Origin: Kroppenstedtia sanguinis
GTDB lineage: Bacteria > Bacillota > Bacilli > Thermoactinomycetales > DSM-45169
Length of the DNA stretch: 64,000 bases
Direction of reading: 5' to 3'
Assembly (NCBI RefSeq): GCF_050433445.1
Contig: NZ_JBNPXF010000003.1
Location: forward strand, 127,848 to 191,847
Part shown: positions 50,050-58,344 of the stretch, piece by piece
Layout of the letters: each line of letters opens with the position of its first letter
Position numbering within the stretch: the first letter of the stretch is position 1
Translations under genes and position numbers: made by a program
Notes under the pieces: model-generated
Told to the model about the DNA's origin: nothing
The model's database searches: none
The model's input: only the letters and a program-made list of their open reading frames with translations

Positions 50050-51195
50050 ATGGTGGTGACCAACGGACAAAAATATCGTCGCCTCAGCCCAGAGGAGATT
50101 CTGGCCCAGATCGAAAAAATGAAGCAGGGACGTCTCAAAGTGTATGTAGGTGCTGCGCCGGGAGTGGGAAAAACATTCACTATGCTCCAAGAAGCCAATG
50201 AGCTTCATCGAAAAGGAGTGGATATCGTTGTCGGTCTGATTGAATATCACGGGCGAAAGAAAACAGCAGACCAACTGGGCGATCTGGAAGTGCTCCCGAA
50301 AAAAAAGATCCCATACAAGGGAAATGAGTTAGAGGAATTGGATGTAGAGGGGATCATCGCTCGCAACCCGGAAGTGGTGGTGATCGATGAATTGGCACAT
50401 ACCAATGTGCCCGGTTCGCGTAACCGAAAAAGATACCAAGATGTAAATGAGATTATAAAGGCGGGCATCCACGTCTGGACGGCTATGAACATTCAGCACC
50501 TGGAGAGCGTCCGGGACATCATACAAAAAATCACTGGTGTCGCAGTCAACGAACGGGTGCCTGATTCGGTGTTGAGTAAAGCAGACGAGATCAAGCTGAT
50601 TGATGTGAGTCCCGAAACTCTGCGGGAACGCTTACAGGAAGGCGACATCTATACGCGAGATAAAATTGAACAGGCTCTCCACCATTTTTTTAAAAAAGGG
50701 AATCTGGTGGCACTTCGGGAGCTGGCCCTGCGGGAAGTGGCGGATGATATCGATGAACAGCTGACGAAGGAGCGAACCGATGAGGGCATTGAAGAACCTG
50801 CCGGAGTTCAAGAGCGGATCCTAGTCTGCATTCAGTATCGACCAAATGCCGAGAAGCTGATTCGGCGGGGTTGGCGGATCGCCAATCGGTTGGGGGCGAA
50901 GCTTTATATTCTCCATATTCTCTCGCGAACCGTCAAAGCAAAAAGGGTCGAGAAGAAAATAGTAGAATGGAAGATGCTCGCATCTCAGTTTAACGCGGAA
51001 TTTTTGCTGAAGGAAGCCGGCTCTCGACATATCGCTCCAGAGATAGTTCATGTGTGCCGTCAGAATCAGATCACACAAATCATTATGGGTCAGTCAGCCC
51101 AGACGCGCTGGGAGGAAATATGGAAAGGTTCTCTAATCAATGTTATTATGAAAGACTTACAAACGGTGGACGTTCACATTGTCTCAGAACGTTAA
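50050..51195 (+). CDS. kdpD: Short KdpD: sensor domain without histidine kinase
   Basis: 381 residues comprising only the N-terminal KdpD domain (Walker A GAAPGVGKTFTML, Walker B VVVIDELAHTNVPGS, RNRKRYQDVNEI) and a universal-stress-protein domain (about 255-381). The membrane spans, GAF and kinase domains are absent and no kdpE follows. Truncated KdpDs of this type occur in several bacteria. In Staphylococcus the KdpD USP domain binds c-di-AMP, so this protein may be a post-transcriptional c-di-AMP sensor of Kdp (inference). Confidence 0.92.
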   Translation: MVVTNGQKYRRLSPEEILAQIEKMKQGRLKVYVGAAPGVGKTFTMLQEANELHRKGVDIVVGLIEYHGRKKTADQLGDLEVLPKKKIPYKGNELEELDVEGIIARNPEVVVIDELAHTNVPGSRNRKRYQDVNEIIKAGIHVWTAMNIQHLESVRDIIQKITGVAVNERVPDSVLSKADEIKLIDVSPETLRERLQEGDIYTRDKIEQALHHFFKKGNLVALRELALREVADDIDEQLTKERTDEGIEEPAGVQERILVCIQYRPNAEKLIRRGWRIANRLGAKLYILHILSRTVKAKRVEKKIVEWKMLASQFNAEFLLKEAGSRHIAPEIVHVCRQNQITQIIMGQSAQTRWEEIWKGSLINVIMKDLQTVDVHIVSER

Positions 51196-51208
51196 ATGGA
51201 GCTTGAGA

Positions 51209-51344
51209 CAGGTGTGTTGATTAACCATATTTTAGGTGGCAGGAAATAAGGTCCCCTCAAGCAATATTTCACGATGGGACAATGGGAAGAGCGAAAGGTC
51301 GATTTAGTTTTCTTCCCCCATTTATTGGTTAATCAACAGCCCTG
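51209..51344. mobile_element. MITE-like family-A element, copy 3 (internally deleted)
   Basis: 136 bp with ends CAGGTGTGTTGATTAACC and GGTTAATCAACAGCCCTG. The flanks AGCTTGAGA (51200-51208) and AGCTTGGGA (51345-51353) are a 9-bp duplication with one mismatch. The core palindrome is missing, so this is a deletion derivative. Confidence 0.88.
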
Positions 51345-51359
51345 AGCTTGGGATGATGA

Positions 51360-51391
51360 TTTAGGCAGGGGCGTTATCGCCCCTGCCTAAA
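51360..51391. terminator. Bidirectional hairpin after proA
   Basis: TTTAGGCAGGGGCG / CGCCCCTGCCTAAA perfect stem between convergent kdpD and proA. Confidence 0.8.
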
Positions 51392-51397
51392 TATTGT

Positions 51398-52645
51398 TTA
51401 ACGCACTTGCCCGGTACCGTGAATCCGGTATTTGTAGGAAGTCAGTTCCCGCAAGCCCATGGGACCCCTGGCATGGAGCTTTTGGGTGCTGATCCCGATC
51501 TCTGCCCCCATGCCGAACTGGGATCCATCGGTAAAGCGGGTGGAGGCGTTGTGATAGACCGCTGCGGCGTCGATGCCCTGCAGAAAACGGCGAGCGGAAA
51601 CATCGTCTTCGGCGATGATGGCTTCAGAGTGGCCGGTGCCGTAGCGATCGATGTGTTCCATGGCTTCTTCAAGGGAGTCGACCACCTTTACCGCCAACAC
51701 CGGCCCTAAATACTCTGTCTCCCAATCCGTCGATGTGGCCGGAATCGCCTGCGGGAAAATTCCTTGAGTCCGGGAGCATCCCCGGATTTCCACTTGTTGC
51801 AGAGTCAGCCCTTCACACAGTTTCGCTAAATGCTTCTCCGCCCACTCGCGATGGACGAGGAGGGTCTCAGTGGTATTGCAGACACCGGGACGGTCGGTTT
51901 TGGCGTTGGTCACAATGTTGCGAGCCATCTCGGGATCAGCTGTCCGATCCACATAGATATGACAGTTACCCGCTCCTGTCTCCAATACCGGAACCGTGGC
52001 CTCCCGGACTACCCGCTGGATCAGACTGGGACCGCCGCGGGGGATGACTACATCGATCCCCTCTTTGCAGGTGATCAGATCCCGGACGGTTTCCCGACGG
52101 GGATCCGTCACCAATTGCACCGCCTCTGGGGGCAGGGAGGTGTCCGCCAAGGCTTCGCGGATGACGTCCACCAAGACGGCGTTGGAACGGAGAGCGGAGG
52201 AACTTCCACGCAGGATGACAGCATTTCCTGATTTCAGAGTGAGTCCTGAGGCATCCACGGTGACATTGGGGCGGGCTTCATAGATCATCCCTACCACTCC
52301 CAAGGGGACCCGGATTTTCTCGATGCGCAGATTCTTCTCCCCATCAGTGACTTCCAGGATTTCGCCAATGGGTTCCGGCAGGCGGGTCAACATTTCTAAA
52401 CCTGCAGCCATCGCTTCCAGCCGTGGTTCTGTCAATCTTAGCCGGTCCATCAGGGCGTTGGAGAGGCCGGCCTTCGCTCCTGCGTTTAGATCTTCCTGGT
52501 TTTGTTCCAGGATCAGCGCCTTCCGATGGCGCAATGCGCGAGCGATGGCATAAAGGGATTCGTTTTTCTGTTCTGCGGATGCGATAGCCAGATTTTTCGA
52601 AGCGGAACGGGCTGTTGCCGCTTGTTTTTGAATGGAGTTCATCAT
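51398..52645 (-). CDS. proA: Gamma-glutamyl phosphate reductase
   Basis: Second step of proline synthesis: reduces glutamyl-5-phosphate to the semialdehyde. Catalytic Cys region TDRPGVCNTTETLLVH, VPLGVVGMIYEARPNVT, and the conserved C-terminus GMGAEIGISTQKLHARGPMGLRELTSYKY in separate parts. 415 residues. ATG 52645 overlaps the proB stop (ATGA) and follows AGGAGG (52653-52658); the longer frame runs through proB and is not used. Confidence 0.96.
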   Translation of the reverse strand: MMNSIQKQAATARSASKNLAIASAEQKNESLYAIARALRHRKALILEQNQEDLNAGAKAGLSNALMDRLRLTEPRLEAMAAGLEMLTRLPEPIGEILEVTDGEKNLRIEKIRVPLGVVGMIYEARPNVTVDASGLTLKSGNAVILRGSSSALRSNAVLVDVIREALADTSLPPEAVQLVTDPRRETVRDLITCKEGIDVVIPRGGPSLIQRVVREATVPVLETGAGNCHIYVDRTADPEMARNIVTNAKTDRPGVCNTTETLLVHREWAEKHLAKLCEGLTLQQVEIRGCSRTQGIFPQAIPATSTDWETEYLGPVLAVKVVDSLEEAMEHIDRYGTGHSEAIIAEDDVSARRFLQGIDAAAVYHNASTRFTDGSQFGMGAEIGISTQKLHARGPMGLRELTSYKYRIHGTGQVR

Positions 52646-53778
52646 GGGGAGACCTCCTGGGAAGAGATGGTTGATGAAGCGGGCACCCAATCGTTTCGGT
52701 GAATCACTTCTTCCGGGTGGTTCGGGACCAGCCGGGAGATTTCCCAGGTTCTCCATCCCTTGACTCGCTGGAGACATGGAGCGGAGAAACGGGTGATCCC
52801 CCGGCCCAGCGGATGTCCTTGAGGACCGATCACCTCCACGATCTCTCCTGATTCAAAGCTTCCGTTTACGGCTAGGATTCCGCAGGGCAACAAACTTTTC
52901 CTTTTTTCCATCAAGGCCTGGGCGGCGCCTTCATCCACGTGCAAAGATCCCCGAGGGCGGGAATGGGCGACGATCCATTGTTCCTTACGACTGGCTCGGC
53001 GGGGCTGTGGCTCCATATAGGTTCCGCTCCCCCGTTCATTCACGACATCCAGCATCCAGTCAGGGTTTTCACTTGCCGTGCCAATATAGACTTGGATGCC
53101 GGCGCGGGCCGCCTTGCGGGCGGCGATCAGTTTGGAACTCATACCACCGCTGCCCAGGGAGGATTTGCTGCGATCTACCTGAGCGGGTAGGGATCGGTCC
53201 AGGGGATGGAGTCGGCGGATTTTTTCTGCTTCTGGATGATCCAGAGGATTGGCGGTGTAGAGTCCGTCGGTGTTGGTGACGAACAGCAGCCAGTCGGCCT
53301 GCAACAGACCGGCCACCAACGTAGCCAGGATATCATTGTCTCCCCAGCGGATTTCGTCCACGGCAACCGAATCGTTTTCGTTGATCACAGGAATCATACC
53401 CCGCTCCAAGAGGAATTGAAGGGTGTTGAGTGCATTCAGAAAGCGGATGCGATGATCAAAGTCGTTTCGCGTCAGGAGAACCTGAGAGCAGATTTCCCCG
53501 TGGGCGGAAAATGCTTCGCGGTAACGCTGTACCAAGTGTCCCTGCCCGGTGGCAGCGGCTGCCTGTTTCCCCGCCAAGGAGTGGGGACGGTGAGCCAAAC
53601 CGAGCTCATGAAAGCCGGCAGCGATGGCTCCCGATGAGACGAGGACGACCCGGAAGCCGGACTGTTTGAGCCGGGTGAGAGCCTCCACATGAGCCTGTAA
53701 AGCCGCTGGATTCAGTTTTCCAGAGTCATCTGTCAGGGACGAAGTACCGATTTTGACAAGGACAGTCGGATGGTTCAT
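52642..53778 (-). CDS. proB: Glutamate 5-kinase with PUA domain
   Basis: First committed step of proline synthesis. Amino-acid kinase domain (VLVKIGTSSLTD, LVSSGAIAAG, VINENDSVAVDEIRWGDND, SSLGSGGMSSKL) plus a C-terminal PUA domain (about 275-360). Feedback inhibition by proline is usual for the full-length form. Transcription is controlled by the upstream T-box; a MITE-like element lies between the T-box and this gene. Confidence 0.96.
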   Translation of the reverse strand: MNHPTVLVKIGTSSLTDDSGKLNPAALQAHVEALTRLKQSGFRVVLVSSGAIAAGFHELGLAHRPHSLAGKQAAAATGQGHLVQRYREAFSAHGEICSQVLLTRNDFDHRIRFLNALNTLQFLLERGMIPVINENDSVAVDEIRWGDNDILATLVAGLLQADWLLFVTNTDGLYTANPLDHPEAEKIRRLHPLDRSLPAQVDRSKSSLGSGGMSSKLIAARKAARAGIQVYIGTASENPDWMLDVVNERGSGTYMEPQPRRASRKEQWIVAHSRPRGSLHVDEGAAQALMEKRKSLLPCGILAVNGSFESGEIVEVIGPQGHPLGRGITRFSAPCLQRVKGWRTWEISRLVPNHPEEVIHRNDWVPASSTISSQEVSP

Positions 53779-53807
53779 GTTCGTTCTTGCCTCCTGTTAT
53801 AAAAAGA

Positions 53808-54013
53808 CAGGACTGTTGATTAACCATAAAGTGGGTGGAGGAAACAAAATTGATCCTTTCGCTCTTCCAATTGCCCCTATCGTAAATTATTGCTTGAGGG
53901 GACGGGGATGGGGTGGGACGGTAAAGAGCCTTTGCGCTCTTTGCAAGAGATCGCAGCCGCCCCACCCTCCCGACCTGATTTCCTACCCAAAATATGGATA
54001 ATCAACACGCCTG
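53808..54013. mobile_element. MITE-like family-A element, copy 4, in the proBA leader
   Basis: 206 bp, the most complete copy. Ends CAGGACTGTTGATTAACC and GGATAATCAACACGCCTG; core CTTTGCGCTCTTTGCAAGAG. A perfect 9-bp duplication ATAAAAAGA lies at 53799-53807 and 54014-54022. The target is the U-run of the T-box terminator. Confidence 0.92.
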
Positions 54014-54015
54014 AT

Positions 54016-54300
54016 AAAAAGAACACACTCCCTTCCGTTCAAGGACGAAAGGGAGTGTGTTCTTCCGCGGTACCACCTTGGTTGACAGTTGTGCCCACCT
54101 CATGCGACTGCAACAAAACAGTCGTTGCCCGGAAATAACGGTCAGGGGGACCGTTTCGGCTTGTCGCCGCCCGCATCGAGAGGTGGGTTCAGACCGGCTT
54201 TCCGACAGAACCTCTCAGCCAGTGGGTTCTGCTCTCTGGGCGATCAGCCGGTCGTACTGGCCTCCGTCATCGCGTTTTACAGATCATCCAGTTCAATTTG
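54016..54300 (-). promoter_or_regulatory. T-box riboswitch of proBA, proline specifier
   Basis: On the minus strand: stem I with AGAGAGCAGAACCCACTGG and GGCTGAGAGGTTCTG. The specifier region is GAACCCACC, giving CCC (proline). The T-box AAGGTGGTACCGCGG lies at about 54064-54078. The terminator stem AGAACACACTCCCTTTCG / GGAAGGGAGTGTGTTCT ends in a U-run. Uncharged tRNA-Pro should stabilise the antiterminator and turn on proBA. Confidence 0.93.
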
Positions 54301-54304
54301 TATC

Positions 54305-54334
54305 ATTATGACATCGGAGTGATAGATCTGTCAA
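54305..54334 (-). promoter_or_regulatory. Promoter of the proBA T-box transcript
   Basis: On the minus strand TTGACA (54334-54329), 18 bases, CATAAT (54310-54305). Confidence 0.75.
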
Positions 54335-54364
54335 ATCGAGTATCGGCAGGGCTTCCCACTTGGT

Positions 54365-55042
54365 TTAAATATCCGGGATGCGCCAGTCAATCGCTTCCAG
54401 TCCCGCCTCCTCCAAGGACCGGTTGATGGCGGAGAAGGGGCGACTGCCGAAGAATCCCCGTTTGGCAGACAAAGGGGAAGGATGGGCCGATTCGATGATG
54501 GCATGTCGGCTGGTATCGATCCATTTTTTCTTCTTTTTAGCGTGATTTCCCCATAACACGAAGACGACTCGCTCGGATTTCTCATTCACCTTGCGGATCA
54601 CAGCATCGGTAAAGGTTTCCCATCCTTTGTTTTTATGGGAATTGGGTTCATGTGCCCGCACGGTCAAGACGGTGTTCAGCATTAAGACTCCCTGGCGAGC
54701 CCAGGGGACCAGATGCCCATGGTTGGGGGCAGGGTGACCTAGATCTTCTTGCAACTCTTTGAACATATTTTTTAGCGAAGGGGGCAGTGATACCCCAGGG
54801 CGTACGGAAAAGGAGAGTCCGTGGGCTTGGCCGTCGTTGTGATAGGGGTCCTGTCCAAGTAACAGTACCTTCACCTGATCATAGGGTGTCCACGCCAAGG
54901 CGGAGAACAGATCCTCCTCTGGTGGATAGATCGAATGTTGTTTTCGCTCATTCTCCAAAAACGACTTCAATTCCAGTAGATAGGGCTGTTTCAACTCTTC
55001 CGCCAACACTTGCTGCCAATCTTGAGGCAATACAAAGGCCAT
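54365..55042 (-). CDS. ung: Uracil-DNA glycosylase, family 1
   Basis: Removes uracil from DNA to start base-excision repair. Catalytic Asp in LLLGQDPYHNDGQAHGL, uracil-binding Asn in LMLNTVLTV, VFVLWGNHAKKK, and the minor-groove loop with catalytic His, SAHPSPLSAKRGFFG. 225 residues, the full family length. Confidence 0.97.
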   Translation of the reverse strand: MAFVLPQDWQQVLAEELKQPYLLELKSFLENERKQHSIYPPEEDLFSALAWTPYDQVKVLLLGQDPYHNDGQAHGLSFSVRPGVSLPPSLKNMFKELQEDLGHPAPNHGHLVPWARQGVLMLNTVLTVRAHEPNSHKNKGWETFTDAVIRKVNEKSERVVFVLWGNHAKKKKKWIDTSRHAIIESAHPSPLSAKRGFFGSRPFSAINRSLEEAGLEAIDWRIPDI

Positions 55043-55227
55043 TTTTTACCCTCCGATCCGAAAAATGATTAGTTCATGGGAGAATCATCTCTCCTGCTCT
55101 ATTAAATCATAGGAAGAGGATGGGCACCTCATCTTTTTCATGGACGGAGGAAACCTATCATAGAAACCCTGCCTTCACTTATGGCGAGAACGGGTGGCGG
55201 CTCTGGGCATGCATTTTCACTAGATTC

Positions 55228-55389
55228 CTAGTGCCGCTTTAAGCAACCTTGATCTTGCTTTTCAAGGAGGTGGGGAACAGGATCATGAGGCGGCGGAGAG
55301 CCTTTGCGCTCTTTGCAAGAAATCGGAGCCGCCTCACATCCTGTTTCCTTCTGAGAGTTCCCACACAATGATCGCTGAGGGGGTACTAG
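55228..55389. repeat. Family-B intergenic repeat, copy 3
   Basis: Ends CTAGTGCCGCTTTAAG and CTGAGGGGGTACTA (inverted). Subterminal AACCTTGATCTTGCTTTTC matches copy 1. Core CTTTGCGCTCTTTGCAAGAA. The right end overlaps the gltC stop codon. The rest of the 343-base gap is featureless. Confidence 0.75.
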
Positions 55390-56291
55390 CTCCGAAAGCG
55401 GTCCAGATTGGCGAAAAAATCTTGTAAAAATTGGTAAAATAACTTTTCCGAAGGGGGAAGCTCACGGTTTTTGGGAATGATGATCCCCACGGTGCGTGTC
55501 AATTCCGGCTCGCTGATGGGGATCTTCACGGTGGTACGGGGGATGCTTTCCTGCAGGGTGATCTCAGGCAACAGGGTGACCCCGAGTCCAGCGGCGACCA
55601 GTCCCTTGATGGCATCGATATCTTCCCCTTCAAAGGAGATATCGGGGGTAAAGCCCATCTGTTGACAAGCATTCACCACCAGCCGGTTCAACACAAATCC
55701 TGAGGGAAACAGGACGAAGGACTGATTTCGCAGTTGATCCAGACGCAGGAGAGGTTGATCGGACAGTTCGTGGCCGATGGGGAGCAGGGCGACCAGTTTT
55801 TCTGAGAAAAAGACCTCGCCTGCAAACTCTTTCTCATCGGTGGGGACCGGCGCCACCATGGCTAACTCTACTTCGCCACGGAGGAGGTCATGGATCAATT
55901 GGCGGGAGGAGCCCTGCCGCAGATGAAATCCGATATGAGGGTATTTGGCCCGGAAGGCGGAGATGACTCGAGGCAGGATATGGGAGGCCATGCTACTGGG
56001 GAAACCAAGTCGGATCGTTCCTCGTTCTGGATCGAGAAACTCCTTGATTTCCACCTGAGCCTTTTCGATAGCCAAGAGGGCCTTTTCTGCATTCTCCTGG
56101 AAAATCCGTCCGATCGGGGTCAGCCGCACGTTTCTCCCTTCCCGAAGCAATAGTTGAACTCCCAATTCCGCTTCCAGATTGGCGATTTGCCGGCTCACTG
56201 CCGATTGGGCCACATGCAGGGCATTGGCCGCTTCGGTGACGTGTTCCCGTTTGGCCACCTCGATGAAGTATTGAATCTGCCTGAGCTCCAT
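55386..56291 (-). CDS. gltC: LysR-family regulator GltC
   Basis: N-terminal winged HTH (MELRQIQYFIEVAKREHVTEAA, HVAQSAVSRQIANLEAELG in consecutive parts) and LysR substrate domain (IRLGFPSSMASHILP, EGEDIDAIKGLVAAGLGVTLLPE, VGIIIPKNRELPPS). These segments agree closely with Bacillus GltC, the 2-oxoglutarate/glutamate-responsive activator of glutamate synthase. No gltAB is in the window. ATG 56291 follows GGAGGTG. Its stop codon lies in the end of repeat copy B3. A LysR-type operator lies upstream. Confidence 0.92.
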   Translation of the reverse strand: MELRQIQYFIEVAKREHVTEAANALHVAQSAVSRQIANLEAELGVQLLLREGRNVRLTPIGRIFQENAEKALLAIEKAQVEIKEFLDPERGTIRLGFPSSMASHILPRVISAFRAKYPHIGFHLRQGSSRQLIHDLLRGEVELAMVAPVPTDEKEFAGEVFFSEKLVALLPIGHELSDQPLLRLDQLRNQSFVLFPSGFVLNRLVVNACQQMGFTPDISFEGEDIDAIKGLVAAGLGVTLLPEITLQESIPRTTVKIPISEPELTRTVGIIIPKNRELPPSEKLFYQFLQDFFANLDRFRS

Positions 56292-56314
56292 CTGTTTCAC
56301 CTCCGCTTCCATTC

Positions 56315-56341
56315 ATATCAATTCGAGAATAGTATTGATAT
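56315..56341. promoter_or_regulatory. LysR-type operator upstream of gltC
   Basis: ATATCAAT (56315-56322) and ATTGATAT (56334-56341) are perfect inverted arms 11 bases apart (T-N11-A type), 24 bases upstream of the gltC start and between the divergent genes. Probably an autoregulatory site. Confidence 0.65.
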
Positions 56342-56429
56342 AAAAAAGACAGGGTTGGTATGTATCGATGCTTTAAAAGTAACAGAACGGGGAATGATGC
56401 GCAACTATCAAGAGAGTGAGGTCGGATCC

Positions 56430-57083
56430 ATGGATCAAGAGATTGAAAAGACCATCCATTATGTCAAAAGAGAACTGATGGGTCAGGATGGCAGCCACGA
56501 TTGGTTTCACGTGGAGCGTGTTTGGATGAATTCCATCCGGATCGGCAGGAAGGAAGGGGGCGATATGGATGTGATTCAGCTCGCCGCATTATTGCATGAT
56601 ATCGCCGATTGGAAGTATTACGGTGGAAACGAGCAAACAGGTTCGGAAAAGGCACGGAGTTGGTTGGAGCGACTTCAGGTGGATTTAACTGTTATCGATC
56701 ACGTCTGTGAAATCATTCGGGATTTATCCTATAAGGGAGCTGGCACTCCCACCGTCATGAATACAAAAGAAGGAATGATTGTGTAAGATGCCGACCGCTT
56801 GGACGCCATCGGCGCCGTGGGGATTGCACGTGCTTTTGCCTACGGCGGGTATAAACAACAGGAGCTTTACAATCCCGGGATATTGCCCAAACTGCATCGA
56901 TCTTTTGAAGAGTACAAGCAAAGCCAAACAACCACCATCAATCACTTTTATGAAAAGCTCCTTTTGTTGAAGGAGCGGATGAATACAGCCACAGCCAGGG
57001 TCATGGCAGAAGAGAGGCATGAATTCATGATTTATTTTCTGAAAACCTTTCAACGGGAGTGTGATCTAGATTACCCGCAATAG
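56430..57083 (+). pseudogene. HD-superfamily phosphohydrolase (YpgQ-like) with an in-frame stop
   Basis: Frame 1 codes for HDWFHVERVWMN and LLHDIADWKYYGG (HD motif residues) up to GMIV, then TAA (56784-56786). The same frame continues with DADRLDAIGAVGIARAFAYGG and runs to 57083, giving about 217 codons, the normal family length. Relatives have a Gln-Asp-Ala-Asp-Arg sequence here, so a single CAA to TAA change explains the break. Members hydrolyse nucleotides (YpgQ: dNTP pyrophosphohydrolase). Inactivation or a sequencing error. Confidence 0.88.
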
Positions 57084-57413
57084 ATTTTGAATCATATTTT
57101 TCTCCAGGGCTCGCTCTTGGGACCGACTTCCGCACCATCGCATCTATTTGAAAACCTTCTCAATTGTCGCCAGATCATAGCCCAAGATCCAACCATGGTA
57201 GCGATCAAACGAATGGCGAATGGATTCTGTGGAAGTGGCGATTATATCACAGCCTCGGTCGTCATAGATGTGGAAAATGGTGTTCTTGGAGGTATTCACA
57301 AAGAAAATATCGTGATGGATCAAGGGTTTGATCCCCATATCATAAACTTCGGCAGAATGATCTGATGCTTTAACCGATACAGAACCTCTTTTCGGTTGAC
57401 ATAGTGATTAAAT

Positions 57414-57616
57414 CAGGCGTGTTGATTAGCCATATTTTAGGCAGAAAATAAGGTCGGGATGGTGGATGGTGAAGAGCCTTTGCGCTCTTTGCAAGAGATC
57501 GGAGCCGTCCCACCATCCCCGTCCCCTCAAAGCGATATTTTATGATGGAGGCAATGGGGAGAGCGAAAGGGCCGTTTCGTTCCCATCATCCACTTTATGG
57601 TTCATCAACAGCCCTG
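57414..57616. mobile_element. MITE-like family-A element, copy 5, inside the DUF3885 gene
   Basis: 203 bp with ends CAGGCGTGTTGATTAGCC and GGTTCATCAACAGCCCTG, core CTTTGCGCTCTTTGCAAGAG, and a perfect 9-bp duplication TGATTAAAT (57405-57413, 57617-57625). Confidence 0.93.
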
Positions 57617-57756
57617 TGATTAAATATTTTCAATTTTCTCCGGTTCAAGAGATTTTTTTCATTGGCATGGCGGACGTTGGCGACCAGTATCAAATCGTCC
57701 GCTTCTGGGTGCAATTCCCTGAAGAGAGTGATCGCCCGATGATATACACGTTTCAT

Positions 57757-58015
57757 CAGGGCTGTTGATTAACCAGAAAATGGGTAGCGGAAGGGAGTCG
57801 TGTGCTGCCAAAGCGACCTTTGCCATCCTACCCAGCGGAGAATCTGAAGGGAGGGCGTTTAGGGGCAACATCTTCCCTGTGTTACTTCCGTAAGGCTTTG
57901 CCCCTGCCCGATCGGAAGATTTGGAGCGGCCAGTTTTCACTTCCTTGCCGGATGGCAACGGTCGCGTGGGTGAACACGATCTCCCTACCCAAAATATGGC
58001 TAATCAACAGCCCTG
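57757..58015. mobile_element. Element with family-A ends but a different interior, copy 6
   Basis: 259 bp with ends CAGGGCTGTTGATTAACC and GGCTAATCAACAGCCCTG (one mismatch as inverted repeats) and a perfect 9-bp duplication ACGTTTCAT (57748-57756, 58016-58024). The interior (57785-57975) lacks the family core and resembles none of the other copies. Confidence 0.9.
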
Positions 58016-58173
58016 ACGTTTCATATATTCTTCAGTTCTTCTTCGAGGTCTCCCAACTCAAATCGGATGCCGATCTTCCAGTTATAGAAAAGAGGTGGTC
58101 GCAAAGGTAGTGAAGGAAAGTGGGTGTTCAGGTAGTTTTTCAGTAGCATTATTTCAACTCCATGTCGGTTAGG

Positions 58174-58203
58174 TATGGTACCGTCCCACCATCCCCGTCC
58201 CTT
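58174..58203. repeat. Fragment of a family-A repeat
   Basis: CCGTCCCACCATCCCCGTCC followed by CTTCA matches the internal arm of the complete elements; nothing else of the element remains. Confidence 0.55.
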
Positions 58204-58344
58204 CATTTTTGTTCTCCTTTCCACGCTGAAAAGTCTGCCACCGAATGTTGGAGCTTTTTAACAGGTTTGAAAGTGTCAGGTCGTGAACACCTGTTATTTC
58301 TCCGCCGACGCCGGTTCTCCTCCAGCTTCTTTTTCATATGAAGG

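Larger units (their letters stand above)
57144..58149 (-). pseudogene. DUF3885 gene broken by two MITE-like insertions
   Basis: Three minus-strand pieces of one DUF3885 protein are separated by two elements. 58149 to about 58025 codes MLLKNYLNTHFPSLPLRPPL and FYNWKIGIRFELGD. 57747 to 57626 codes VYHRAITLFRELHPEADDLI and LVANV. 57404 to 57144 codes VNRKEVLYRLKHQ, DIFFVNTSKNTIFHIYDDRG and YHGWILGYDLATIEKVF. Deleting each element plus one target copy rejoins the pieces; additional one-base frameshifts (near 58035 and 57350) show later decay. The native function is unknown. Confidence 0.82.

Noticed and set aside
55228..55389. Target duplication flanking family-B repeats
   Set aside because: I could not find convincing flanking direct repeats for the three B copies, so transposition is not claimed for them.
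57087..57365. 92-residue plus-strand fr​ame
   Set aside because: It is the reverse strand of the DUF3885 remnant, which has clear family similarity.
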